From NCBI GenBank assembly GCA_024195265.1, contig JAJLRJ010000001.1:2642410-2706409 (forward strand): a stretch of DNA of 64,000 nucleotides, written 5' to 3'. Positions 11,081 to 23,787 of this stretch are shown here, piece after piece. A model generated the notes under the pieces. That model was not told the origin of the DNA. It was given only the letters and a program-made list of their open reading frames with translations, and made no database searches. The stretch is from Dendrophyllia cribrosa (taxonomy: Eukaryota > Cnidaria > Anthozoa > Scleractinia > Dendrophylliidae). Both the position numbers and the translations under genes were made by a program. Position 1 is the first letter of the stretch. Each line of letters starts with the position of its first letter.

Positions 11081-12949
11081 TGAGTTTGTCGTAGTCAGAA
11101 CAACCCGGGCTCATCTATAAGTTAAACGCTTAGGTGGCCGAACACAGTTTTGATAGGTTGTGAGTATATGTTAGAAGTATATGTTAGGACATTATGTGAG
11201 AAAGGTTGCAGCTTAGAAGCTGAAACTTGGCAGAAGGAAAATATAGTGATGGAAAATTTTAATTAACGGCAAAAATTTGCGCATTGGACTGTTTCCATGG
11301 CAACGTGGATGATTGAAAACAACCCTAAACTTTCACTTTTATAAGGTTTACGTAAAATTCAGTCATAAGATTTTCCCATGAACTTGCACACAGCTTACAA
11401 TAAATAATTCTTATCGTTTAAAATTTCAACAAACGGTTTTTTAAATATTCAAGAACATAGCTGCCCAGTGAATATTGATCGTGTCACAGAATTCCTTTGT
11501 TAGACATCTGTTTGAAAGTTCTCATTATTTGAAATGTGATAAAAATAAGCATTCTGACAAATTTCATGAAATTTTAATGAGAAATTGTCGTTTGTGTGCA
11601 TTGTTTACAAAACGGAGCTGTCTCACATTCTTTCTAAAAACCCGCGCCGTCACGCGAATTACCGCTGACCGCCCGCGAAACTGTGTTAGGCCACCTTAAT
11701 TCAGAACTAATCACCTTGCAGACCGTAGGATGCAGTCACAGACGCTGAATACGTAGTGTCAATCGGCTTTTCGCTCATATGAATAACACTCTTTGGGAGG
11801 TGTTTGTTTGAAGAGCCGATTAAAATACCTCGGCTATTGAATTGTACATAAAACAATTACCTTCTGTACAAAAAGAATAAAGCTTTTTACGTTAAAATGC
11901 ACTTAATAATCTCATTAATGTACACGTTTATTTTCCTTGCTTGTTTGCACGAATAATTCTAACTGTCAAGATTGTTACTAAATGAAAACGAATTCGTACT
12001 TTAACACCTGAATTTGTTTTATCAAAAGAAATTACTTTGGTGCACTCATAATAAAATCCCTTTTATGCCCGCTGTACTTAAATTTTACAAACATAACCAC
12101 TGACAATTAAGTACTGTACACCTTTAAATCTATAAGAAAAAACTTCAAGTATTTTTAAATAAGGGGTATGGAGCCTGAGTTTAAGTTAACCGATTCAAGG
12201 CTATGGAAATGGATCTGGTGAAAGTTTTATATTCTTGCAAGCCAGTGTAAAAGGAGAATTTGTCCAACAACGGTTTCAATTGCATGCAAATTATAGATCC
12301 TCCGGGAAATGAACAAACATGCAAATTACGAAACGGGTTAAAAAAGGAGCTTTAATGATATAAAGATTGTCTGAGTGCAATCGAAGTTTTCTCTCTGTGC
12401 GACTAGTTTGAACTTTGCCTTAAACATATTTTGAAAAATAAACAATAACGGTTTGTTACTGTTTTTAGCCTTTCCTCCTTCTTTTATTAGATATGACTGT
12501 TTTGTGTTTGTACAGTACAGGTACGAAAATGTTTTATTAATTTTTTAATTAGTTCCGGTGTCAACAATAAAAAAGAAAGTAAACAAGTAAAGATCAGTAT
12601 CAACATGAGAATTAAAAGCTTACAGATTTCCAAGGTACAAATGAAAATGCAAGCTCAAAAGCGGTAGCTAAACGTTTGTAGTTTGGGAACGTTTCTTTTT
12701 AGCTAGTAACTGACTAAATCAGTTTGATCAAAACAAAGTGTTCATGGAACATAATTTGCATTTCAATCAAGGAAAATTGTATGTTAGACAATGAAGCCAC
12801 GACTGCCCTGAAACAAAGAATGTGCATACCGCACAGCGTACAATTTTGCAGTTTAGTTTAATTTTGCAGAAAGTCATCGGATATATTAAAAAGAATGTTA
12901 TGAAAACCAAACAACTAAAGACTGAAGACAAAACTGTAGCAACATACAG
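11081..12949. other. AT-rich intergenic DNA, no gene seen
   Basis: Only short random ORFs. No inverted or tandem repeat stands out before the 108-bp array. Confidence 0.5.
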
Positions 12950-14876
12950 TTAACTCTCTAAGACGGATACGCCTGTAAGGCGGGTACCTCTCTAAGACGG
13001 ACATCAATTATTAGCTGGATCTGGCCGAATTTCACTTGTTCGTCTCTAACTAAACTCTTTAACAGGCGCACACCTGTCTGTTATAAAGGCGGACAGCTCT
13101 CTAAGACGGACATCAATTATTGGCTGGTTCTGGCCGAATTTCACTTGTTCGTCTCTAACTAAACTCTTTAACAGGCGCACACCTCTCTATTATAAAAGCG
13201 GACACTTCTCTAAGACGGACATCAATTCAGTATTGGCTGGTTCTGGCCGAATTTCACTTGTTCGTCTCTAACTAAACCTCTATAAGGCGAACACCTCTCT
13301 ATTATAAAGGCGGACACCTCTCTAAGACGTACATCAATTATTGGCTGGTTCTGGCCGAATTTCACTTGTTCGTCTCTAACAAAAAACATCTATAAGGCGC
13401 ACACCTCTCTATTATAAAGGCGGACACCTCTCTAAGACGGACATCAATTATTGGCTGGTTCTGGCCGAATTTCACTTGTTCGTCTCTAACTAAACCTCTA
13501 TAAGGCGCACACCTCTCTATTATAAAGGCGGACACCTCTCTAAGACGTACATCAATTATTGGCTGGTTCTGGCCGAATTTCACTTGTTCGTCTCTAACTA
13601 AACCTCTATAAGGCGCACACCTCTCTATTATAAAGGCGGACACCTCTCTAAGACGGACATCAATTATTGGCTGGTTCTGGCCGAATTTCACTTGTTCGTC
13701 TCTAACTAAACCTCTATAAGGCGCACACCTCTCTATTATAAAGGCGGACACCTCTCTAAGACGGACATCAATAATTGACCGGTACTGGCCGAATTTCACT
13801 TGTTCGTCTCTAACTAAACCTCTATAAGGCGCACACCTCTCTATTATAAAGGCGGACACCTCTCTAAGACGGACATCAATAATTGACCGGTACTGGCCGA
13901 ATTTCACTTGTTCGTCTCTAACTAAACCTCTATAAGGCGCACACCTCTCTATTATAAAGGCGGACACCTCTCTAAGACGTACATCAATTATTGGCTGGTT
14001 CTGGCCGAATTTCACTTGTTCGTCTCTAACTAAACCTCTATAAGGCGCACACCTCTCTATTATAAAGGCGGACACCTCTCTAAGACGGACATCAATTATT
14101 GGCTGGTTCTGGCCGAATTTCACTTGTTCGTCTCTAACTAAACCTCTATAAGGCGCACACCTCTCTATTATAAAGGCGGACACCTCTCTAAGACGGACAT
14201 CAATAATTGACCGGTACTGGCCGAATTTCACTTGTTCGTCTCTAACGAAACCTCTATAAGGCGCACACCTCTCTATTATAAAGGCGGACACCTCTCTAAG
14301 ACGTACATCAATTATTGGCTGGTTCTGGCCGAATTTCACTTGTTCGTCTCTAACTAAACCTCTATAAGGCGCACACCTCTCTATTATAAAGGCGGACACC
14401 TCTCTAAGACGGACATCAATAATTGACCGGTACTGGCCGAATTTCACTTGTTCGTCTCTAACTAAACCTCTATAAGGCGCACACCTCTCTATTATAAAGG
14501 CGGACACCTCTCTTAGACGGACATCAATTATTGGCTGGTTCTGGCCGAATTTCACTTGTTCGTCTCTAACTAAACCTCTATAAGGCGCACACCTCTCTAT
14601 TATAAAGGCGGACACCTCTCTAAGACGTACATCAATTATTGGCTGGTTCTGGCCGAATTTCACTTGTTCGTCTCTAACTAAACCTCTATAAGGCGCACAC
14701 CTCTCTATTATAAAGGCGGACACCTCTCTAAGACGGACATCAATAATTGACCGGTACTGGCCGAATTTCACTAAACCTCTATAAGGCGCACACTTCTCTA
14801 TTATAAAGGCGGACACCTCTCTAAGACGGACATCAATAATTGACCGGTCCTGGCCGAATTTCACTAAACCTCTATA
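12950..14876. repeat. 108-bp satellite array (about 18 copies)
   Basis: The unit contains 'ctctaagacggacatcaat', 'ggccgaatttcacttgttcg' and 'ataaggcgcacacctctcta'. The taagacg word recurs every 108 bp from about 13102 to 14726. Two variant types alternate irregularly (tattggctggttctggcc versus aattgaccggtactggcc). Because 108 is divisible by 3, a 500-codon frame stays open on the minus strand, but it only translates the repeat. The left edge 'cagttaactctctaagacgg' resembles terminal repeats of pogo/Tigger-type elements, so the array may derive from a transposon end. A single copy in opposite orientation lies at about 32030-32130. Confidence 0.92.
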
Positions 14877-15468
14877 AGGCAGCTAGAGCTGGTCCCGAAG
14901 GTGTTCGGCTCAGACAGAGTTCACTGAAAACGTTTGTTAAGTCAAACAAACTCAACTGCAGTTCACTCTCTCGTAAGACCGGGAAAAGTGGTTATTTACG
15001 GGAAATGGCCGTTAAACTGAGGGGTGTATCAATCGGGATTTATTGGAGATGGTCGCTGTCGACAGTGGCCGTATTTTCTCGATTAAGCGCCCTTTCTCGA
15101 ATAAGCGCCCCTTTTTGTCATGCCAACTGAAATAACCACCAAACTTAATCCAATGAAAGAGCGTTGGAAATTGTACATGGTACAAGAAGGTTGAATTTAC
15201 TCCGCGTTAAGAGCCAAGGACAATAAATTGTGAAACCTATATAGCTAATTAATGCTACGAATGATTTAAAATGCAAAAATATGACGAGATTTTTTTTTTT
15301 CGTTCATTTATTTATTTATTTATTTATGAAGCATCGACTGTACACGTGTTCTGATTAAACAGGGATAAAACATGCCAAACCTTTCAACTACAAGTGTAAC
15401 CGAGAATTTAAAAGTGTATTTCGTAAAGTGAAATGGAAAACTTGTGGGAGAAAAAAGAACAGCTAGGC
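14877..15468 (-). other. CATSPERB downstream flank with poly(A) signals
   Basis: No ORF of interest. On the minus strand, about 140-170 bp after the CATSPERB stop, tandem AATAAA words (15305-15328) are followed within about 5 bases by a genomic run of about 13 A (around 15291-15303). This is a plausible 3' end for the CATSPERB transcript. Confidence 0.5.
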
Positions 15469-18400
15469 CTACTCGTTTTTCATCTTTTTCTTCCCATAAA
15501 AGTATCGAATATAACCGATAAACAACATACTCAAGAATCCCATTCCAGTACAGGCCCGTACAATTTCCTTAACTGGAAAAGGTAGGGGTGTGTCAACTAC
15601 ATACACCATGAATTCGTCAGTCAAAGCACAGAATGTGTAGTTCTTTTGCACAACACGAGCACGAAAGTGGTACAATCCCGAGCCTTCAAAATGTATAGAA
15701 CTGTTGAGGTCTTGCATCAGCACTGGGGATGAAATCTCTGAGAACGTTAACTCGCTAGGTGACAGTATCGTGAAATCCTTTCTTTGGTTTAGTTCTTCGA
15801 GATGAAATGGAAAACTAAGAGGTTGCGCTTCTCTTTCTTCTTGTAAAACAACAAAACGCGGTGTGAGAGTTTCGCTAAACACCATGCGATAAGCGGTATC
15901 TATACAATCGGAATGCACAACAAGGGATGATCCTCTCATTTTCGCAGTACAGCCACACTCAGAGCGATAGCGTTTTCCCTTGCACTGTTTATAACGTAGA
16001 GTGTTACGTGTTACGGTGTAAGTTGTTTTGTAAAGTTGTTTCTGCGGGTCAACATTATACGTGTTCCCCGACAAAGGTATTGCTTTACCCCTGGTGGAGG
16101 GGGCTCTGTAGTTGAACGGCAACTTCACGTTCCTTACTATTCCTTTGTGGTCAGTGACTTCTCCGCTCAAGAAGTCATTCAAAGAAAACAGCATTGGGTA
16201 CAAAAAACGTAGTTTTTTAGATGGCGGGCAGCCTCCATGCACTGTATATGACGCCTCCTTGCAAAACAGAGAAGCAGTTTGATGCAATCTCACAGAAACT
16301 GATGATATACCAGTTAAAAATGGTCTCTTTATTAGAGTCGTGTGCAGGATATGATTCGAGTTGAAGAAACGATAATATGAGTCTACATTAAACAGAAAAG
16401 TGTTTCCGATGTAGAGTCGTAACAGAGGTTCTGTAGGGTTGTCTGCGCCACTGCCTTTGCGAAGAGCGCGAACGGTGAACGACCGATTCTCGTTGGCATC
16501 TACATGATACACTTCGAGCTTACTGGGTGGGTCTTCAAGAAGAAAATATCGGCACTCGTCCTCTACTAGCCACCAGCCCTGAAGCTGAGGAGTCAAGATG
16601 TAAGCGATGGATGAATCGCTGCTGATTTGCGCCTTGTAAACACCCCAGCTGTTTGTGGAATTACCGGGTATTAAGTTTTGAGAGTTTATTACACTAACTG
16701 AGGTACTGCTAATAACAGAAGTGATCGTACCCCATCCGAGCCCGTGTTTCAAAACATATCCTATCATTTCACTTGAAAATGCAAACTGCCCGGCACTATT
16801 TAGTATGTCGGCCAATCCGTTGTTGATATCCGTTTGGCGAACATGAAGTTCGGGAGAGCCTAGTGGACGAAGGGCATGAAAAGGTCGAAAGTCTATAAGA
16901 AACCATGTTCCTTCTTGGAATATCCCAAAATATGTTATTGTACTGTTCCACGACGCTGGTAGCCTTCCAATAGCAGATGAGATACTGCTACAAGAAGATA
17001 AAATAAGACTGATTTCACTGGAGAGCAGAACTGTCTTTCCAATGTCACCTCCTCGCCAGCCCGAATCGTTTAGAGAGTTCTGCAGCTGTAAATAAGCGTA
17101 TGAACCGGTAATGTTTACTTGCAGAGTGAAGAGAAGAGCTGGTGATTCTGATTCGTCCACAAACGTGATTGGTGTTAAGATGCGACCTGTGACGCGGGCA
17201 CTAAAAATACTTGTATCTGTAGTTTGTTCCACCTCAGTTATCATGATAGAACCGCCATTTTGTGTTCTTATAACACGTCCAGCATCAGACGGGAGGAAAA
17301 ACTCGGAACAACTAATCTGATCTGAGAAAAAGGCGTCTTCACAAAAAGCAGAGAATTCTACCTCTCTTTCAGAAAGAAAGGTAACAAGAAGTGGTCTGAA
17401 AAGGAGAGTCCTATCCGCTTTGATCCGTAATCCTAAATCGATGCTGTAAGTCATGAATTCGAGTGCATTAGAAGAATTGCGTATGCAGATTATGTTGACC
17501 GACTTCTGATGCTGAAAGCTGGCGAACTTGAAGAGGCAGCTGGAATTTGAACTCGCCGGTTCAATCTGGCTCACGCGAGGAATGCTCGACCAGCCATAGT
17601 ACACAGCGCCACGGTTTGTTACCAAAACAAAAGCGTCTCCTACAGTGTTAGCAAAGAATGATGACACTGTATCACCCCTCAAGCGCCTGCCCAGCACCAT
17701 GTGAAACGAGTTCCCTCCATCAAGTGAGAACCATACCTATATATCCCAAACATAAGTGGTTGGAATTTTAAATTTAAAACTGGAGGTTCCAGTAAGTTAG
17801 CCTGTGAACAGGCTCTCTGTTGGGATATAGGGCGAAAAAAAAAACCGTCGAACGGGGAGGGGGAGAGCCTGTCGACAAATTATTGAGACCGCCATTCCAC
17901 CCCTTTGTAATTAACCTGTCGATTATCTGTCAACAAGATTATTATCAGTGGTTGGTTGCATTGGAATGTAAATAGTCGCGCACGTGAAAATGACAAGTCG
18001 CGGGAACGAATAATCACGGCATGAGAAATTAACGATCCTTACACTTTCAAAGCGATAACAAACTTTAGCCGATTAGTATACAGTGTATGCAAATTAGAGC
18101 TAGCACCAAACAACGGCATAAAGAAATTTAATTCTAACGGCTCTGTACAATTTCAGAGATATTCCGCCGAAATCAAAAGATCAATATCATCGAAGAGAAC
18201 AAATTCCTAACTGTGATCTAAAGGCGCATTTCTCTCTTAAGTCTTACTGGGAAAGCTTTATGCTTTTTAAATACTTTTTAGCGATGAGTGATACTAGTTT
18301 TTAGCCTGTCTATTTTTACAGAGAGTCGCTTAGAGACATGCAGTGAAGGCTTAAAACAATACAATGGTCACACAACGGGAGTACATACATACATACATAC

Positions 18401-21400
18401 ATACATACATACATACATACATACATACATACATACATACATACATACATACATACATACATACATACATACATACATACATACATACATACATACATAC
18501 ATACATACATACATACATACATACATACATACATACATACATACATACATAAACTTTATTATAGTGTCTGGTCGTTCTAGCGCCTAAATGGCACTAATTC
18601 AGGCGGAGTCGTGTAGGGAGTCGTGTAGGTCTGTCTACCTCTTTTAGTTTTATAACCATGCGCATAGTTCTTTCTCAGCTTCTTCTTCCCCTAAACCAAT
18701 AGCAAATACTTTGAGTCCCAAACGTGTCATCTCCTCGACTTGATCCTTCATAATGGAAACTAGTGGCGTTACAACAATAACGGTCGTTCTTTCCAACTTC
18801 CACAGCTCTTTCAGGACACGAGATTGAACTTTTTCCAAATCCAGTCGGAAGAATGCCAAATACATCATGTTTCTCCGCTAAAGACTTCAAGCAGCGTTTC
18901 TGCTCTTCTTTTAAACCTGTAATATGAGGGAAATCCCTCAGAGAATGGCTCAATGCTTTTTCAAACTGATCGATTGAGAACCGGCCGTCAGACATGTTTC
19001 TATTTTGCAGTGCGATATGCAAATTTTGATCGCAAGTTGGCGGATATCATGACCGCAAACTTGTCAACAGAATGTGTCAACAGTCGGTGATCTGACCAAT
19101 CAACGTTTGCACTAGAATCTAGTGCACAGTTGGTGATCTGGAACGGCGGCATCAATGGTTTGTCTACAGGCCTCCCCGCCTCTTCCCCTCTCCCCAGTTT
19201 TCCCGCGGCGTTCCTCGCGAGTTTTCTTTTCGCCGCTATCTACTTTCGTCATACCCCCACAAGGAGGCCTGTTCACAGGCTACCAGTAAGTACAAAACGG
19301 GCCTGGCATGGCCATTCTCACCTTCAGCTGTCAATCAACCGCTTAAGCATTTACAACTGACAAACAACATGCGTTATTACTAAGACCATTACTGACAAAA
19401 TCTGGAAAACATTACCAAAGTTAAATCAGAAGTCATTATGAACTTCTGTTTTTTTTTTGCATACTAGGCAATATAGCACGCCTAAATTTGCATTATGGTT
19501 AAATTTTAAATGACGGATCATTTACTTTATGTATAGTGAGCTTGACATTTGAAAAGTACCTGCTTACCTCAGATCCATAAACGAAGATTACATGAGTATG
19601 AGCATGAAAGGTGATCTTTGTCAAGGTTACATACTGTGGGAATTTGAACACTGGCTGCAAGAGTTGTGGGGCCTGTGGACCAAGCACTGCGACCAAGGAA
19701 CGGTCCTGTCAATACAGATATAGGCAGAATAAATCATACCAACTGATAGGAAGAGTGTCAATTCTAATATAGGGGAGTCAACTTTAGCGGATCAAGCACG
19801 GTGACCAATCAGAATAAATCAAACTTATTAACTGAAACAATCAACAAATTCTAAAATAATGACTAAGGCTTGTGCATTGTGTTGTATATACGATAAGCTA
19901 GTTATTTGTGCAGTAGAGATACTAACTAGAACTTATTTGAAGTGGAGGTGGGTAGTGGTGGATATTTACCTCGCCACTTCGCGGCTCGGTAAATATCCAA
20001 CACTACCCACCTACACTGAGGTGAATAGTTGTTTTAGTATATACTGAAACAGTGAGATAATATAAGGAAAATGATGCTTTTTAACTCATTTATTCCTGTC
20101 AACGATTACAATGTTCGCGCGCAAATTGCTTGGAGGTGAATAGCACTTGCTATTCCGAGTTTCAGTAGCCAATCAGAGGGCAGGGCTGTCATTAAGATTT
20201 GAGACAGGCTTGCTCTGATCTTAACACCCGTAACAAGCTTGTTGCTTTGTCAGTAAATTTAACCTATAACAGGCAAGATCACCCGTAACATCAAGGTCCC
20301 ATCAAGTGCACTCACCCGTAACAGATGCTACGGGTGATGGCCCTTAATGACAGCCCTGAGAGGGCGCCAACAATCATAGTGTTATCCACTGTTTCAGTAT
20401 ATACTAATAATAAATATTGCAAATGAGAATATCATGCCCATTTTTAAATGACCTGGGGAGCAGAAAGGGTCTATTATTTTATTTTGGAACTTTGTGGCAC
20501 TCCCCAGTTCCCTCTCTTTAATAAAGTCAGCTGTAAAAAACAAAACATTATAAGATGCATCATGGTATAATTTTAAAATTGAAGCCTGCTACCATTTTTT
20601 AAGAGAAAACAAACACATCAAAAAGTTAACTGCCTCAACCTTGTCTGGCTCTTTCATGAGTAGAACTACTGTATTCCTTTGAATGTCCCATGCCACACCA
20701 AGAACTAACAAATTCCCCAGGGAGTCAGGAATATCAAATGAAGACCATTTCTCAAATGGAGGTTTACTTGTCAAGAGGATGGAATGCTTATCACCAGCCT
20801 TTGTGTATGTATAAACAAAATATGTCACATGTTTTGTGTCTGACAGTTCATGGCAGCCACACTGAGCCGTGTGGTGAAGCTTAATCCTTCCATGCTTAAC
20901 TGTTCCGTGTTTGAATGCTTGATCAAGTATTGAATGGGTGTTGGTCACTTGGAAAAACTTGACCTAAAAAATCACAAGAAACAAAAAGAGGTAAAGAAGT
21001 AGAAGCGAGTGGTAGAGTCATTTTACTTGAATACACCTCCATATGTAGTTAAGTCCAAGCATTTCAAATATCACATGTTGAAGATATCAGTTAAATACAA
21101 GTTAAAAAACTGATAAGGTTAAACCTGAACCACCTAATAGAAAAAATTTCCATCAAAACTGAGCCATGTGATCAGCCAGCAGCATTTCAGCAAAAATATA
21201 CTACACTTGCAATGCATATCTTATGATGCTTTCCCTTTTCTGGAAGTAATTATTTCCTAACAGGACAAAACATTTTCATTTCCACAATAATAATTTAATT
21301 AATATTTATTAATGATAATTAAAATTTTATAGCACCTCAAAAAATAATATTATTCTAATTGTATCAATAACAAAATTCTCGATTGTGATTGGTCATCCGG

Positions 21401-23787
21401 GTGCCTATTTCTTACGTAATTGGCGCGCGGTCACGTGGGTGTCCAATTACAACTTTTTGTAATTGGATAGCTGTAATTGGACACCTATGTTGCACGCCCG
21501 TCAATCAGTTGCACTTAAATGGGTTCTTTTTTGCTTTTTTTTTCCTACTTTCAAACTGATATTAAATACCGGTATCCTAGGCATTTTGAGTACAGAAAAG
21601 ACTACATAGACTTTTAAATCTCGAATTTTGTTATTGATTTTGTTATTGATGTTATATATTATTGGTGCTCGTAATTTCAAATCCTCCTCACGTTACGCGC
21701 TCGGCCAATTTAAAATTACTTGCCTGATTACTCCCTGAATTGTACTATTTTAAGTCATGGTGAAAGTTAATTAAAAGCTTATACAGCTTATGGGGCTGTG
21801 TTACCGATGTTATTTAAATATCCTGTACTGACCTAGATAAGTCAATATGTCCAGCCTTATTCTATGATCTAATAGTATTTAAAAATTGTCATTAAATTCC
21901 ATAATTTTAATAATAAATAATAGACAAAATCGCTGTCACTGTATACGCTCGTTTGGGGTGACTCAACAGCTGAAAAAGTGAGGTTTCTGAGAGTTTTAGA
22001 TTTCTGAGCCATTTTGGCATAAGCTTGAAGATGTAACTGCAACTCAAAATTTGAAAATATATAGCTAAAGGACAACAACCACAGGAGGCTATTTTGAGTT
22101 TATGACTGCCTATTTTCCTTGTCTAGCCAACAACCTCAAAGCTTTGAGAAAATCGCTACTACCATGAGATAATTTGTATATTACATTACCTTAGTTTTAT
22201 TGACTCCTTTTGCAGCCTCGACAATAGACTCAGACCTTATCAGACCTTTTGTAGTGACTAGCAAAATATAGTTATCCATCACCGTGAAGTCCAAAATTGT
22301 CAGTCCTTCACAACTTTCAAATAAAGCCTCCTTGCAGATAGAGTACGAGTCTGGTTGTTGAGCAGAAGGGTGAAGAAGATCATACCAGTAAGTAGTATTT
22401 GGTGTGAAACTTCCATAGGTAACTGCCAGATAGCATCCTAATAAAAGGACAGCAAATAATTTGATGGAAGTATTTTATCATAAACTGGCCAATGCCTTAA
22501 TCTAGTATCCAACTCTTTTGATATAAAAACTGACGAACCAGGAGTATTTGTAATGTTTGGTGTTGGTGACTGCACCCCCATTCTCCAAACAAGTGCAGTA
22601 AAACTAATCCTCAATATGAACACCAGAGGCACAGAACCCCCCCCCCCCCCATGAGCGGCAGGGAGAGGGGTGGGTGGGAAGTATTCCCAGTTCTCCCATC
22701 ACGTTCCAGGTTCTGACAACTATTCCACTATTCCAAGTTCTCCCAAACTTCCATGAGTGTTACCATAACTGAGTTTTCCATTTGTTTAGTTGTTTATTTA
22801 TTTTTATTTATTATAATTTTCCATGTTTCCATAGAATTATGGTAAATGGTTTCCAACCAATCAAAACATGTGTAGTATCTCGCTTATTTTATAAAAGATA
22901 CTATTAGACTAAGTGCTATTAAAATGCAAGACAAACGTTTGGTTAACCTGCAAATACAGCCACTTCTCATTGCTGACTCCCCGCCACACTTCAGACTAGT
23001 ATTCGCAGGCTAATTACACTTGGCCATCTTTGAAGATATTTAAATCATCACTCCACACAACCCTATACGTACGGAATACAGTAACTTTTCCTTTCTTACC
23101 TGAAGAAGATTGCTCGCCCTCGAGAATCGGTACCAAGACTGCTATTCCTGAAGTGCAAGGATGCTGCCAAAATATTATATTATTTGGCGCCGAAATTTCG
23201 ACGTATTCGGCTAAATGATCACCAAAATGAACTGAAAGTAAAGGCTCTACATCGGGAATGACAACCGTGCCCCAAGATTCAAACAAGTTGAGGTTATGCT
23301 CGAGTTCTACTTTGTATGTCCAAGGTGTTTTCCCGTTGCTTGTTCCGTGGTCCATGTCCATGTCCATGTGCATGTGCATGTGCATGTGTTTGAGTAGTTC
23401 GTGTTTTGAAAAGTTCAATATCCAGTAAACGCTTTCGTCTTCGACGAGCTCTTCAATTTTGTACGACTTTGACCAGTCTAAAGTTATGAATGTGACCGTA
23501 GGAGACATGCCTTGTTCTGAATACTGCTTTACGAGCGCATTTCGAGAGTTTCGAGTATCCGAGCTTCGATTTCTCAACTGGCAATGAATGGCCATGGAAG
23601 CGGCACTGAAATATAGCAGATTGTGCGGTTCATTGAATTGAGAGAAACTATCGGTGAATAACACGGCTTCCACCGTTCCTCTTTTATCGCTGTAAATAAA
23701 TGCATCGCTGTTCAATGTCTGGAGCAGCGCTATAACAAAATAAACAACAGCAGTACGGAATGATAAACTCGAACAATCATCAAACAT
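15469..23787 (-). CDS. CATSPERB: CATSPERB, CatSper channel auxiliary subunit beta
   Basis: Single-pass subunit of the sperm-flagellar CatSper calcium channel complex; its large extracellular part helps form the canopy over the pore. Exons read by eye: 23787-23100, 22437-22190, 20963-20593, 19705-19568 and 17736-15469, about 1,240 residues against about 1,100 in mammals. Evidence: an N-terminal hydrophobic signal-like segment (about residues 10-30); the exon 4/5 join giving VYGSE+VWFSLDGGNSF, which matches the family's propeller motif; the NYRAPS and CKGKRYRSECGC segments; VDTPLPFP before the C-terminal membrane helix; and a basic tail (YGKKKMKNE). Junctions 1/2 (phase 1), 2/3 and 4/5 (phase 0) agree. 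Junction 3/4 does not (phase 2 against 0), so a small exon or a different splice site is missing. Exon 1 has a low-complexity His/Met/Asp run. The last exon is unusually long (755 codons). Confidence 0.9.
17795..17875. mobile_element. MITE-like fragment in CATSPERB intron 4
   Basis: Carries 'agcctgtgaacaggctctc' followed about 50 bp later by 'ggagagcctgtcgac', an inverted pair from the same 'agcctgt...' element family seen at 19161-19290, 31570-31740 and 47585-47660. Non-coding. Confidence 0.5.
18382..18550. repeat. (TACA)n microsatellite
   Basis: About 42 uninterrupted copies of the tetranucleotide within CATSPERB intron 4. Long open frames on both strands are artefacts of the period-4 repeat (12-base frame cycle). 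Confidence 0.98.
18650..19022 (-). pseudogene. RecQ-like DNA helicase fragment, frameshifted
   Basis: The first 65-70 codons (from 19022) carry a Q-motif-like GLKEEQKRCL and a Walker A variant GILPTGFGKS. The sequence then shifts frame at about 18850-18868 and continues as LERTTVIVVTPLVSIMKDQV (helicase motif Ia region) until about 18650, where homology stops beside repeats. The rest of the helicase core is absent. It lies in CATSPERB intron 4 in the same orientation. I infer a truncated, inactivated copy of a multi-copy RecQ-like gene family, perhaps moved by a transposon. Confidence 0.78.
19161..19290. mobile_element. MITE/SINE-like element in CATSPERB intron 4
   Basis: Starts 'caggcctccccgcctc' and ends 'ggaggcctgttcacaggct', giving short inverted termini around a GC-rich interior. 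It belongs to the same family as 17795-17875. No coding capacity. Confidence 0.5.
19947..20011. repeat. 24-bp-arm hairpin
   Basis: Arm 19947-19970 (ggtgggtagtggtgg then atatttacc) pairs with 19988-20011 apart from one mismatch; the 17-bp loop contains 'ctcgccacttcgcgg'. It lies within CATSPERB intron 3 and could be the core of a foldback element. Confidence 0.75.
20182..20357. mobile_element. Short inverted-repeat element
   Basis: 'agggctgtcattaag' (20182-20196) is mirrored by 'cttaatgacagccct' (20343-20357), with three internal copies of 'acccgtaaca'. Non-coding, in CATSPERB intron 3. Confidence 0.6.
21340..21730. repeat. Dispersed-repeat-like segment in CATSPERB intron 2
   Basis: Short words recur ('gtccaattac' and 'gtaattgga' in inverted pairs at 21449-21490, and 'ttttgttattgat' twice near 21627-21648). 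It looks like an old non-autonomous element whose ends I cannot define. Confidence 0.35.

Noticed and set aside
13362..14864. 500-codon open frame on the minus strand
   Set aside because: It is the translation of the 108-bp satellite (36-residue repeats); stop-free units of length divisible by three keep a frame open by default.
15291..15328. CATSPERB as a whole processed retrocopy
   Set aside because: The 5' exons with matching splice phases lie upstream in order, so it is a genuine multi-exon gene; the A-run alone is not enough.
18288..18587. Several Tyr/His/Ile or Met/Tyr/Val/Cys repeat ORFs on both strands
   Set aside because: They are produced by the (TACA)n microsatellite.
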